Below the pieces are notes generated by a model. The model saw only the letters and a list, made by a program, of their open reading frames with translations. It ran no database searches and was not told the origin of the DNA. Positions 1-13,421 of a stretch of DNA of 64,000 nucleotides are shown piece by piece. Source of the DNA: Polyangia bacterium (GTDB lineage: Bacteria > Myxococcota_A > Polyangia > Nannocystales > Nannocystaceae). How positions within the stretch are numbered: the first letter of the stretch is position 1; each line of letters opens with the position of its first letter. The position numbers and the translations under genes were made by a program. The DNA lies in NCBI GenBank assembly GCA_030430565.1, contig JAUIKS010000012.1:236686-300685 (forward strand), in the 5' to 3' direction.

Positions 1-5014
<5,014 letters not shown>

Positions 5015-5043
<29 letters not shown>

Positions 5044-5389
5044 TGCGGACGAGCAGCTGACGCTCGTCGTCGGTGATCTTCCCGTCGGCCAGCGCCTTGT
5101 CGAGCACGTAGTCGAAGATCTGCTTCCTCGCGTCGCGCATGCGGAGGAACTCCTCGAAGTCGACGCCGCCGTCGCGAGCGACCGAGCGCACGAGCATGTC
5201 GAAGTGATCGAGCTGCTCCTCGACCGCGCGCAGGAGCGTCGCCTCGTCCTCCGTGATGACGTTGTCGAGCAGCGCGATCGCCCACAGCTCATCGAGGATC
5301 TTGTCTCTGCTCTCCACCGCCCTCCTCTGGCAGGGGCTCTCGGCCGCGTGCGCTATCCCGAATACCCTGTCGATCGCCTCCGCGTCCAC
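5015..5389 (-). CDS. TerB-like acidic helical protein
   Basis: A 124-residue all-helical, acidic protein. Two DNVITEDEATLL / DGKITDDERQLL segments resemble the paired helices of TerB/DjlA-N-like domains, which are thought to bind metal or act as protein scaffolds. The annotated ATG is at 5389. A GTG at 5317 preceded by AGGAGG would give a 100-residue protein starting just before the conserved part and is a real alternative. The 3' end overlaps the convergent hybrid kinase gene by 29 bases. Function is not known; a second TerB-like gene lies at 11728-12366. Confidence 0.72.
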
Positions 5390-5547
5390 AGGCGCGCGCT
5401 ACCGCGCGCGCCTCGACCAGTCCCGCGTGACAGGCGACGCGCTCAGTGTAGCGAAACTTGGTCTCTCCGGCGCGCGGGCGCAGGGCGGAGCGCGGACGCC
5501 AGGCCCGCGCGCGCGCGCGATGCCGGCGACGGGCGGCGGCGCGGCCC

Positions 5548-7131
5548 TCAGGCCACGAAGCGCTCCGCCGAGGCGCGCGCCCAGTCGGCCGCGTAGGCGC
5601 TCGGCGGATCGTCCGCGAGCAGCGAGCCCGCGGAGATCCTGGGGAAGAGGTCGGCATAGGTCTGAATGGTAGCGTCGTCAAAGCGTCGGTGGATCATCTC
5701 GCTGCAGAGCTGACGCGGGTCGTGGCAGCCGGCGGCGGCGATCAGCTCGAGGAAGTGCCGGACCGTGTTGCGGTGGTAGTTGGCCACACGTGTGCGCTTG
5801 TCGGAGACGACGAGGCCGCGGACGAGGCGGGGGTCCTGGGTGGCGACGCCGGTCGGGCAGTCGTTGCTGTTGCAGCGCAGCGCCTGGATACAGCCGAGCG
5901 CGAACATCATGCCGCGCGCGGAGCTGCAGAGATCGGCGCCGAGCGCGATGCGGACGGCCATGTCGAAGCCGTCGATGACGCGGCCGCTCGCGATGATCTT
6001 GACGCGGTCGCGCAGGCCTGTTCCAACGAGCAGGTTGTGGACGAGCGTGAGGCCGTCGAAGAGCGGGTAGCCGACCGCGTTGGTGAACTCGAGCGGCGCG
6101 GCGCCGGTGCCCCCCTCGGCGCCGTCGACCGTGATGAAGTCGGGCGTGACGCCGGTCTCGAGCATGGCCTTGCACAGCGCCATCACGTCGACGGGGCGGC
6201 CCACGCACAGCTTGAAGCCGACCGGCTTGCCGCCGCACAGCTCGCGCAGGCGCGCGACGAAGCGGAGCAGGCCCACGGGGGTGTCGAAGGCCGCGTGCGC
6301 CGGCGGCGAGAGCACGTCCTGGCCGCGCTTGACGCCGCGGATCTTCGCGATCTCCCGCGTCAGCTTGCTCGCGGGGAGGATCCCGCCGTGGCCCGGCTTG
6401 GCGCCTTGGGACAGCTTGATCTCGATCATTTTGACCGCGTCGAGCGTCGCGGTCTCGCGGAACATCTCGGGGTCGAATTGCCCCTCGGGCGTGCGGCAGC
6501 CGAAGTAGCCGGTGCCGATCTGCCAGATCAGGTCGCCGCCGGGCTGCTTGTGGTAGGGGCTCACGCCGCCCTCGCCGGTGTTGTGCGCGAAGCCGCCGTC
6601 TTTGGCGCCGCCGTTGAGCGCGAGGATCGCCGCCTTGGACAGCGAGCCGTAGCTCATCGCGCTGATGTTCAGCAGCGAGGCCTCGTAGGGATGATGGCAG
6701 TCCGGGCCGCCGATGCGCACGCGCGGCGGCGGCTCGGGCGCGTGCAGCGGCGCGAGCGAGTGACCGATCCACTCGTAGCCGCTGGCGTAGACGTTGTGCT
6801 TGGTGCCGAAGGCGACCGTGTCGCGGACCGACTTGGCGCGCTGGTAGACGATCGAGCGCTGCTCGCGGGAGAACGGCTGCCCGTTGGTGTCGGACTCGAT
6901 GAAGTACTGCTGGATCTCCGGGCGGATCGACTCGAGCATGTAGCGCATGCGGCCGACGACCGGGAAGTTGCGACGGATCGTCTGCTCGCGCTGCAGCACG
7001 TCGATGTAGCCGAGGATCGTCAGCAGCAGCACGCCCGCGAACACGATCAGCGTCGGTGGCCAGAGCCACGCGGCGACGCCGGTGAGCGCGACGAGCAGGG
7101 GGGCGAAGAGCAGAAACAGCGTGCGAACCAT
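5548..7131 (-). CDS. FMN-binding glutamate synthase-like protein, membrane anchored
   Basis: 527 residues from the ATG at 7131, chosen because MVRTLFLLFAPLLVAL begins a hydrophobic N-terminus; an open frame continues to 7227 but is low-quality. Two membrane segments (about residues 4-45) precede a glutamate-synthase central/FMN domain. SAMSYGSLS, GEGGVSPYH, KPGHGGILP, GAEGGTGAAP and the cysteine cluster GCIQALRCNSNDCPTGVA (C-x5-C-x4-C, the 3Fe-4S ligands of the family) are all present. It lacks the amidotransferase domain, so it is the standalone FMN domain type. It probably acts as an ammonia- or unknown-donor-dependent flavoenzyme at the membrane; the actual reaction of these standalone proteins is not settled. 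Nothing adjacent suggests a partner subunit. Confidence 0.88.
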   Translation of the reverse strand: MVRTLFLLFAPLLVALTGVAAWLWPPTLIVFAGVLLLTILGYIDVLQREQTIRRNFPVVGRMRYMLESIRPEIQQYFIESDTNGQPFSREQRSIVYQRAKSVRDTVAFGTKHNVYASGYEWIGHSLAPLHAPEPPPRVRIGGPDCHHPYEASLLNISAMSYGSLSKAAILALNGGAKDGGFAHNTGEGGVSPYHKQPGGDLIWQIGTGYFGCRTPEGQFDPEMFRETATLDAVKMIEIKLSQGAKPGHGGILPASKLTREIAKIRGVKRGQDVLSPPAHAAFDTPVGLLRFVARLRELCGGKPVGFKLCVGRPVDVMALCKAMLETGVTPDFITVDGAEGGTGAAPLEFTNAVGYPLFDGLTLVHNLLVGTGLRDRVKIIASGRVIDGFDMAVRIALGADLCSSARGMMFALGCIQALRCNSNDCPTGVATQDPRLVRGLVVSDKRTRVANYHRNTVRHFLELIAAAGCHDPRQLCSEMIHRRFDDATIQTYADLFPRISAGSLLADDPPSAYAADWARASAERFVA

Positions 7132-7280
7132 CGTGAAGACAGACAGACGTGGGAGTTGACCGCCTCGGATGGCAGGCCGGAGAGCTCGTTGCGCTCGAGA
7201 GTGTACCGGGCCGCTCGTTTTGGACAAAAATGCGCGGGCGCTCCGCGCAACAGTCGCGCGCTTCGGCTATCGTGCGACCC

Positions 7281-8816
7281 ATGACCTTACTTATCGACAG
7301 TTCTAGACGATCCCGACGGCGCGTGAGCGCGAGCGCGCTGCTTCGCTTTCGCGGCGAGCTGCTGCGCGCTTTGGGCTTGCCGGTCGCGCTCCTCGGCCTG
7401 ACGTGCACGGCCGCGGCCTGCGGAGACAGCGGCACGTCGACCCAGGGCTCCACGGGCGGCGAGACCGAGGGCGAGACCAGCGACTCGGGGACCAGCTCGG
7501 CGATGACGAGCGCGGGCACCGGCACGACGGCGGGCGCCACCGGCGGCGCGACTTCGACCACGTCCACCGATCCCCACACTTCGAATCCTGGCACGAGCGG
7601 CACGACCGGCTCGCAGACGAGCGAGACCTCGAGCCCGGGGACGACGGATCCGGGGACGACCACCGACGGCACGACGGACCCCGGGACCACGGACCCCGGC
7701 ACCTCGGGGACCACGGACGGGACCACGGGCGAGCCGGCCTGTGACGTGCCGCCCCCGATGCCGGGTCAGACCATCGAGGACGTTTGCTTCGCGATCCCGG
7801 ACGGGCTCAACAGCTGCGACGAGTGCGATCAGGGCTGCACCGAGTACAACCTCAACGCGGCGATCACGATGGATCCCGACTTCTGCTGGGCCGAGGAACT
7901 CATGATCCTGTGCGGCCCCGACGACGGCGTGCCCCAGCAGCAGGGGATGTGCTGCTACACGACCTCCTACGGCGGGATCCTGTGCGAGGGGCGCCCGTGC
8001 CTGGTCGAAGGGGCGCCGCGGGTCGCCTCGCTCGAGCCGCGCGGCGACTGGAGCGACCCCGACATCCGCCCGGAGGTGTCCGCGCTCGATCCGCTGACCC
8101 GCGAGGCGCTCGCGCGGGCGTGGCGACACGACGGGTTGATGGAGCACGCGTCGATCGCCGCGTTCTCGCGCTTCATCATGCAGCTGATGGCGGTGGCCTC
8201 GCCGGCCTGGCTGGTCGAGGAGTCGACCCAGGCGATCGAGGACGAGATCCAGCACGCGCGCCTGTGCTTCGGCCTCGCGGACGTGTACGCCGCGACGTCC
8301 ATGGGGCCCGGCGAGCTGAACATCGACGATCTGCTCGAAGAGCCATGTACCCTGGCGGAGGTCGCGGCCGCGACCGTGCGCGAGGGCTGCGTCGCCGAGA
8401 CGATCGCGGCGCTGCTCGTCCGCGACGCGCTCGAGGGCGCGCGCGATCCCGAGGTCCGGCGCGCGCTCACGACGATCGCGGACGACGAGGCGCGGCACGC
8501 CGCGCTCGCGTGGCGCTTCGTGCAGTGGGCGCTCGGCGCGGGTGACGAGTCGACGCGCGAGGCGGTGCGCGAGGCGGTGCGCGAGGCCTTCGCGGACGCG
8601 GTGTCCGTGGTGCCGGAGCCGCGCGGCTGGCCCGAGGGCGTCGACGCCGAGGCCATGCGCGCGCACGGCCGAGTCGACGCCGCGCGTCAGCGCGTGGTGA
8701 TCCAGCAGGCGTTGGTCGACGTGATCCAGCCGTGCGCGGCGGCGCTGCTCGACGCCGGCCCGCGCGATCATCGGGCGCTCGAGATCCTGCCCTTCGCGCC
8801 CGGCGCGGTGCACTGA
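7281..8816 (+). CDS. Lipoprotein with Cys-rich and ferritin-like (di-iron type) domains
   Basis: 511 residues from the ATG at 7281. A long positively charged N-region leads into a hydrophobic stretch ending in the lipobox TAAAC (Cys47). A Ser/Thr/Gly-rich linker runs to about residue 153. A Cys-rich block (about 155-235) follows with paired cysteines (CDECDQGC, MCCY). From about residue 285 there is a four-helix ferritin-like domain: MEHASIAAFSRF, EDEIQHARLCF and DDEARHAALAW supply the Glu/ExxH ligands of a di-iron site. Known ferritin-like proteins store iron or handle peroxide and are normally cytoplasmic; here the signal predicts an outer surface or periplasmic location. It is followed 23 bases later by the cation antiporter gene, possibly co-transcribed. 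Confidence 0.85.
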   Translation: MTLLIDSSRRSRRRVSASALLRFRGELLRALGLPVALLGLTCTAAACGDSGTSTQGSTGGETEGETSDSGTSSAMTSAGTGTTAGATGGATSTTSTDPHTSNPGTSGTTGSQTSETSSPGTTDPGTTTDGTTDPGTTDPGTSGTTDGTTGEPACDVPPPMPGQTIEDVCFAIPDGLNSCDECDQGCTEYNLNAAITMDPDFCWAEELMILCGPDDGVPQQQGMCCYTTSYGGILCEGRPCLVEGAPRVASLEPRGDWSDPDIRPEVSALDPLTREALARAWRHDGLMEHASIAAFSRFIMQLMAVASPAWLVEESTQAIEDEIQHARLCFGLADVYAATSMGPGELNIDDLLEEPCTLAEVAAATVREGCVAETIAALLVRDALEGARDPEVRRALTTIADDEARHAALAWRFVQWALGAGDESTREAVREAVREAFADAVSVVPEPRGWPEGVDAEAMRAHGRVDAARQRVVIQQALVDVIQPCAAALLDAGPRDHRALEILPFAPGAVH

Positions 8817-8839
8817 GCGCGCTGGCATACTGAGCGCGC

Positions 8840-9895
8840 ATGGGGGCGTTGCTCTACGCGGTCGTGGCGATCGCCGCGACCGCGATCATCTGGAAGGGCA
8901 GCGAGCTGCTCGAGTCTTCGGCCGAGCAGCTCTCGCGCTACTACGCGCTCCCCGAGGTGGTCCAGGGCGCGGTCGTCGTCGCCGTCGGCTCGAGCTTCCC
9001 CGAGCTGTCGACGACGGTGCTCTCGACCCTGGTCCACGGACAATTCGAACTCGGCGTCTCGGCGATCGTCGGCTCGGCGATCTTCAACATCCTCGTGATC
9101 CCGGGCTGCGCGGGCCTGGTCGCCCGCGAGGACCTGCGGGCGAACCGCGACCTGGTCTACAAAGAGGCGCAGTTCTACATGCTCGCGGTCGCGATCTTGC
9201 TGCTGACCTTCTCGTTCGCGGCGATCTATCACCCGGTCGAGACCGCCGGTGGGAGCGGTCGCGGCCCCATCCTCGGCGAGATGAACCGCGCGCTCGCGCT
9301 GATCCCGGTCGCCGGCTACGGGCTGTACCTGTTCTTGCAGTACGAGGACACGAAGGACCACGACCCGCCGCCGCTCGAGGAGGAGATTCGCCCGGGCAGG
9401 CAGTGGCTCTTGCTGCTCGCGAGCCTGGCGATCATCGTGGTCGGCGTCGAGGGCCTGGTGCGCGCGGCGATCTTCTACGGCGAGTACTTCGGCACCCCGA
9501 GCTTCTTGTGGGGGCTGACGGTGGTCGCGGCGGGGACCTCGGTGCCCGACGCGTTCATCAGCGTCCGCGCGGCGCGCGACGGCAACGCGACGACCTGCAT
9601 CGCCAACGTGCTCGGCAGCAACGTCTTCGATCTGCTCGTGGCGATCCCGGCGGGCGTCTTGATCGCCGGCGCGGCGACCGTGAACTACTCGATCGCCGGG
9701 CCGATGATGGGCGTGCTGACCCTGGCGACGGTGGTGCTGTTCGTCATGATGCGGACCGGGATGGCGCTGACCAAGCGCGAGGCGGTGGTGCTGCTCGTGC
9801 TCTACGCCGCGTTCGTGACCTGGATCTCGCTCGAGACCTTCGCGTACGTCGACTGGATCCCGAGCCTGCCCCCCGAGCCAGGCTCTGCGGGCTGA
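8840..9895 (+). CDS. Sodium/calcium (cation) exchanger, CaxA/YrbG type
   Basis: A 351-residue polytopic membrane protein with about ten hydrophobic segments. The two inverted alpha-repeats of the Ca2+:cation antiporter family are clear: AVGSSFPELSTTVLSTL near residue 49 and AAGTSVPDAFISVRAARDG followed by NVLGSNVFDLL near residue 230. The Glu and Asp in the GSSFPE and GTSVPD motifs are the ion-binding residues of the family. It probably exchanges Ca2+ for Na+ or H+ across the inner membrane. It starts 23 bases after the ferritin-like lipoprotein gene. Confidence 0.9.
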   Translation: MGALLYAVVAIAATAIIWKGSELLESSAEQLSRYYALPEVVQGAVVVAVGSSFPELSTTVLSTLVHGQFELGVSAIVGSAIFNILVIPGCAGLVAREDLRANRDLVYKEAQFYMLAVAILLLTFSFAAIYHPVETAGGSGRGPILGEMNRALALIPVAGYGLYLFLQYEDTKDHDPPPLEEEIRPGRQWLLLLASLAIIVVGVEGLVRAAIFYGEYFGTPSFLWGLTVVAAGTSVPDAFISVRAARDGNATTCIANVLGSNVFDLLVAIPAGVLIAGAATVNYSIAGPMMGVLTLATVVLFVMMRTGMALTKREAVVLLVLYAAFVTWISLETFAYVDWIPSLPPEPGSAG

Positions 9896-9943
9896 CGATG
9901 GCGGCCGCGTAGCCCACGGAACGGGGGGTACTCGGACACGCTG

Positions 9944-10525
9944 CTAGTAGCAGCGCGCGCCGCCCATGAGCTCGTAGCACTCCATGCCGATGGGGCACGT
10001 CTTCCCGTCGTCGCAGTCGAGCACGCACCCTGTCACCGGGTTCATGTTCGCGTCCATGAACACGCCGGGCTGGCACGTCGGCGTCGCGGTGCATCCTTTG
10101 ACGTTCGCGCCGCAGTCCGCGTCAGACTCACACTCCGCGAGCGCGCAGTAGCCAGACTCGAGCGTGTCGTTGACGAGGTGCTGAGCGCACCCATGGGAGC
10201 CCGCGATTCCACTACATTCAAACGCGTCAGCGCAGGGCATATACTCGCCCTGCTCAGGCTGGAGCGTACAGTCCCCGGTTGGGTCAGGCGCCTCGGTGGT
10301 GGCCGTGGAGTCGTCGCCCGTGGACCCGTCCGTGAGGCCCTCGGTTGTACCCACGACCTCCGTCGAGCTTGACGTGTTCCCCGGCGTACTCGACGTCGCG
10401 CTCGCGTCGGATCCCGCGCTGTCAGTGGGTTGGCTCGTCGAGGTCGTCGGGCTCGAGTCTCCGCAGGCGCTCGCGGAGGCGACGAGAACGATGAGCGCGG
10501 CGCGAATTCCGACTGTGAGGCGCAT
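9944..10525 (-). CDS. Cys-rich lipoprotein of unknown function
   Basis: 193 residues. The signal peptide MRLTVGIRAALIVLVASASAC ends in a lipobox with the invariant Cys at residue 21. A Thr/Ser/Asp/Gly linker extends to about residue 85. The C-terminal 105 residues contain about 12 cysteines in spaced pairs (ESDADCGANVKGC, LDCDDGKTCPIGMEC), the pattern of disulfide-rich myxobacterial surface domains. No enzymatic motif is seen. It converges with the antiporter gene and diverges from the gene starting near 10566. Confidence 0.78.
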   Translation of the reverse strand: MRLTVGIRAALIVLVASASACGDSSPTTSTSQPTDSAGSDASATSSTPGNTSSSTEVVGTTEGLTDGSTGDDSTATTEAPDPTGDCTLQPEQGEYMPCADAFECSGIAGSHGCAQHLVNDTLESGYCALAECESDADCGANVKGCTATPTCQPGVFMDANMNPVTGCVLDCDDGKTCPIGMECYELMGGARCY

Positions 10526-10565
10526 TCGAGCGCACTATACAAAAGATGCAGAACACAGCCGCTGT

Positions 10566-11432
10566 ATGTGCACGGTCCTGATCGGCGCGGCGCGGCGTCC
10601 GGCGCGAGTTCGTGGTAGCGTGCGCGGTCTCGTGCGACGCCCTCGTCATGACTCCACCGCGCGCGCCTCGGCGGTCGAGGTCGAGGTAGAACTCGACGCC
10701 GCGCGCGCCTCGTTGGTCGCCGTGGAGCGGGAGCCCACCGAGGATGGCGACGTGTTGCGCCGCGCGCGGGTCAGCCTGTGGTTTGAGGAGCGCTGCCCCG
10801 TGCGCAGCCTCGCGGGCTTTGATCGGCGATTCCACCGCGTCCCAGAGCGCAAGACCGAGTCCTCAGATCGCTTCGTCGCGGCTGTCGGCCAGGAGGATCT
10901 CGAGCGGCGGCTGGCGCGGATCAGCGCGGGCCTGCGCGAGCATCTTCAGCTGCGGCGGCGCCAGCTGCGGCGCTGTGAGCAGCACCTGATCACGCCCGAG
11001 TTCGAGTTCGGTTTGTCCCTTGAGACAGATCCAGAGGACCCCCGCGCGGCGCTGTTCCTCGGCGAGCTGACCCATATCCGCGAGCCGGCGCGGGTGCGCT
11101 GGGACGCGCTCGCGAGGGTCCTCGGCGACGAGGCGACGCGCCTCACGGTGGCGCTCGGGGAGGGCGCGGGCTCGCGCGAGCTCGAGCTCGACCTCGAGGG
11201 CTTGATCGACGCCTGCGAGGAGCGCGGGATCCAGGTCCGGTACCCCGAGGACTGCCACGAGGCGACGCTGCTGGTGCCGGCCCTGGGGCAGGTCGTGACC
11301 CTGCGCTGCACGCCGCGCGCGCTGGAGCTGCGGGCGCCGGGCGCCGCGTCGAGCGTGGGGCTCGTCGAGGCCTTTACGGCCGCCGCGACGCAGCTGGCCC
11401 AGGCGGGCGTGTCGATCCTGCCGAGCCGCTAG
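10566..11432 (+). CDS. Hypothetical protein
   Basis: 288 residues if the ATG at 10566 is used. The open frame extends upstream into the antisense of the neighbouring lipoprotein gene, and in-frame GTG codons near 10617-10632 are alternative starts. The core from about residue 40 has alternating strands and helices (VEVELDAARASLVAVERE, RARVSLWFEE, RVRWDALARVLGDEATRLTVAL) and ends in AGVSILPSR. There is no signal peptide or membrane segment. I do not recognise a family. Confidence 0.55.
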   Translation: MCTVLIGAARRPARVRGSVRGLVRRPRHDSTARASAVEVEVELDAARASLVAVEREPTEDGDVLRRARVSLWFEERCPVRSLAGFDRRFHRVPERKTESSDRFVAAVGQEDLERRLARISAGLREHLQLRRRQLRRCEQHLITPEFEFGLSLETDPEDPRAALFLGELTHIREPARVRWDALARVLGDEATRLTVALGEGAGSRELELDLEGLIDACEERGIQVRYPEDCHEATLLVPALGQVVTLRCTPRALELRAPGAASSVGLVEAFTAAATQLAQAGVSILPSR

Positions 11433-11450
11433 GCCTCGAGCCGATTCGAA

Positions 11451-11522
11451 CTCCTCGACCGCGCGGACATCGGGCCGCGGCACGATCTCCTCCGCCGCCC
11501 GGGCGCCGGGCCGCGGCACGAC
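11451..11522. repeat. Two imperfect 36-bp tandem repeats in an otherwise empty gap
   Basis: Two adjacent 36-base units, 11451-11486 and 11487-11522, match at about 29 of 36 positions; the shared core is CGGGCCGCGGCACGA. The length is a multiple of three, and on the minus strand the units would read as a repeated VPRPxxRAxEEx 12-mer. The gap 11433-11727 could therefore hold a short minus-strand coding remnant, but no start-stop pair supports one. Nothing else is seen in this gap. Confidence 0.5.
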
Positions 11523-11727
11523 GCCCACGAGGTCGTGTACCGACGCCAAGAGCGCCGTGCCGCGCGCGTCCCCGCGACGAGGCGTGAGCGCGGACGGCCG
11601 GTGCGATTTCGTGAATGTCTTTTTGGACAGGTTGATGGATGTCGGAGGCGCACGAAATCGCGGTGTTGGAGATCGCCAAGCTGACGGCTCCTCGCGCCCG
11701 CGAGTTTGGTATCGTGTGCGCGCGATC

Positions 11728-12366
11728 ATGACGACGGAAGCGACCGAGTCCCCCAAGCTGCTCCAGGACACCATCAACTTCAACGCCGCGCGAGGCGAAG
11801 GAGATGCAGACGTCCTCCATCGCGCGCAGATCTGGTTCCTCAAGCAGGTCATGGGCGCGACGGACGTGCCCGTCGCGCCCAACCTCGAGGAGCAGCGCAA
11901 GATGCTGCCGATCCTCGAGGGCTACGCCAAGGCGATGATCCTCTGCGCCTCCGGCGACGGCGAGCTCGCCGACGAGGAGCGCGAGTACATCCTGGGCTAC
12001 GTGGCCAACTGCGGCGCGACCTTCGAGCTGATCGAGGAGCTGCGCACGCTCAACCCGGCGGACCTCAACCCGGCGCAGCTGATGGCGATGACCGAGCGCC
12101 CCGGGCTGTTCACGCACGCGCTCATCTACTACGCGATCAAGGCGGCCGACGGCGATGACGTGCTGCACGAGAGCGAGGTCATGGTCGTGACGATGATGGC
12201 CCAGGTGCTCGGCGTGGAGGCGTCGACGGTGCAGGAGCTCGTCGAGCTGCACAAAGAGGAGAAGGCCTTCCACGAGCGGAAGATGCGCCTGCTGTTCCCC
12301 AACGGCCACCCGTGGTCGGCGAAGTGGGCGCGCAAGCTCTCGTCGAACCCGCCGGCCGAGGAGTAG
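11728..12366 (+). CDS. TerB-like protein
   Basis: 212 residues from the ATG at 11728. The acidic helical core contains ASGDGELADEEREYILGYV and KAADGDDVLHESEVMVVTMM, two halves resembling the TerB/DjlA N-terminal fold with conserved acidic residues that could bind metal. It ends with a short basic segment. It is soluble, with no signal peptide. TerB was named from tellurite-resistance clusters, but no other ter gene is nearby, so resistance is not implied. It is longer than, and only distantly like, the protein at 5015-5389. Confidence 0.7.
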   Translation: MTTEATESPKLLQDTINFNAARGEGDADVLHRAQIWFLKQVMGATDVPVAPNLEEQRKMLPILEGYAKAMILCASGDGELADEEREYILGYVANCGATFELIEELRTLNPADLNPAQLMAMTERPGLFTHALIYYAIKAADGDDVLHESEVMVVTMMAQVLGVEASTVQELVELHKEEKAFHERKMRLLFPNGHPWSAKWARKLSSNPPAEE

Positions 12367-12448
12367 CGGGCTGCTCGCCCGAATAAGCGCTCGCGTCGCG
12401 TCGAGGTTCACGCGACGCGCGCGAGCGCGTGAGGCCGAGTGAAGGCAG

Positions 12449-13321
12449 CTACAGCGTCAAGTCGAGGGTCTTGATGAGGTAGGCGAAGAACGGCTTGGCG
12501 CTGCGGAAGCGGGCCATGAGGCGATCGGGGAGGTCGGCCTCGAACAGGTCGCTGACGGGCAGCGGGCAGATCGCGATGAAGTCCTTGCGCTTGATGTCCT
12601 CGATCTCGGGGTGCTCGCGATCGAAGCCGCGGGGCGGCCGCTTGAGCGACTCGCCGGAGAGGCTCCAGTCGGTCGTGAACTTCTTGCCGTCGCGAACTCG
12701 CCGCCAGGTCTTGGGGTCATCCGCGATCGCCTTGCGCAGCGCGGCCAGCGGCTCTTTGTCGGGGCGCCAAAGACCTGCCCCTAAAAACACCTCGCCGGGC
12801 TCGATGTGGATGTAGAGGCCGGGCGCGTGCACGTCCTTGCCGGCGCGGTGCCGGAACTGGATCCCGACGTTGGTCTTGTAGGGGGTCTTGTCGGCGCCGA
12901 AGCGGGTGTCGCGGTAGATCCGCATGAGCGAGCCGCCGACTTTCTTGTCGCTGGCGACGAGGCTCGGCGCGAGCCGGGCGAGCTTGGGACCCATCGCGCG
13001 GATCAACGCGCGCGCCGGCTCGCGGACGTCGTCCTCGTAGCGCTGCTTGTTGGCGTTGAACCAGTCGCGCTCGTTGTTGAGCGCGAGCTCGCCGAGGAAG
13101 CGCAGCAGCGCCGGCGTGAAGATCGGCGCGTTTTTTGAGGGCTTGGTCTTGGCGGCGGTCTTCGTGGTCGCCTTCTTGGCGGCAGTCTTTTTGGCAGCCT
13201 TTTTGGCAGCCTTTTTGGCAGCCTTTTTGGCAGTCTTTTTGGCGGCGGTCTTCTTGGTCGCTTTCTTGGCGGGCTGCTTTTTGCTTCGGGTCGCGGTCTT
13301 GCGAGTGCTCGTGGTGGGCAT
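12449..13321 (-). CDS. DUF2461 protein with histone-H1-like Lys/Ala tail
   Basis: 290 residues. Residues 14-63 are a Lys/Ala/Thr tail of KKAAKKAA and TAAKKA repeats like bacterial histone-H1-like DNA-binding tails. From about residue 66 comes a DUF2461 (TIGR02453-type) domain: TPALLRFLGELALNNERDWF, MRIYRDTRFGADKTPYKTN, GLYIHIEPGEVFLGAGLW and RDGKKF. DUF2461 has no established biochemistry. The tail suggests nucleic-acid binding, which is inference. The gene diverges from the COG3044 ATPase gene with about 100 bases between. Confidence 0.88.
   Translation of the reverse strand: MPTTSTRKTATRSKKQPAKKATKKTAAKKTAKKAAKKAAKKAAKKTAAKKATTKTAAKTKPSKNAPIFTPALLRFLGELALNNERDWFNANKQRYEDDVREPARALIRAMGPKLARLAPSLVASDKKVGGSLMRIYRDTRFGADKTPYKTNVGIQFRHRAGKDVHAPGLYIHIEPGEVFLGAGLWRPDKEPLAALRKAIADDPKTWRRVRDGKKFTTDWSLSGESLKRPPRGFDREHPEIEDIKRKDFIAICPLPVSDLFEADLPDRLMARFRSAKPFFAYLIKTLDLTL
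13136..13282 (-). repeat. Low-complexity Lys/Ala coding repeat
   Basis: On the plus strand the 12-base unit TTTTTGGCAGCC recurs almost exactly (about 13188-13240) within a run encoding the Lys/Ala tail of the DUF2461 protein. Near-identical codon use in successive units indicates expansion by slippage or unequal crossing-over, so tail length may vary between strains. Confidence 0.8.
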
Positions 13322-13421
13322 CGGCGTTCCTTCCGTGGAGTGGGCAGACGCCGCAGTTGTACCGACTCGCGCGCCGGCTTGTTCGCGGGGTCCGGCGGCG
13401 GCGAGCGGGTATCATCCGCGT

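Noticed and set aside
13047..13421. Extension of the COG3044 frame upstream, encoding Phe-Leu-Ala-Ala repeats like a membrane helix
   Set aside because: It is exactly the antisense of the Lys/Ala tail of the DUF2461 gene; family members start at the GTG at 13422.
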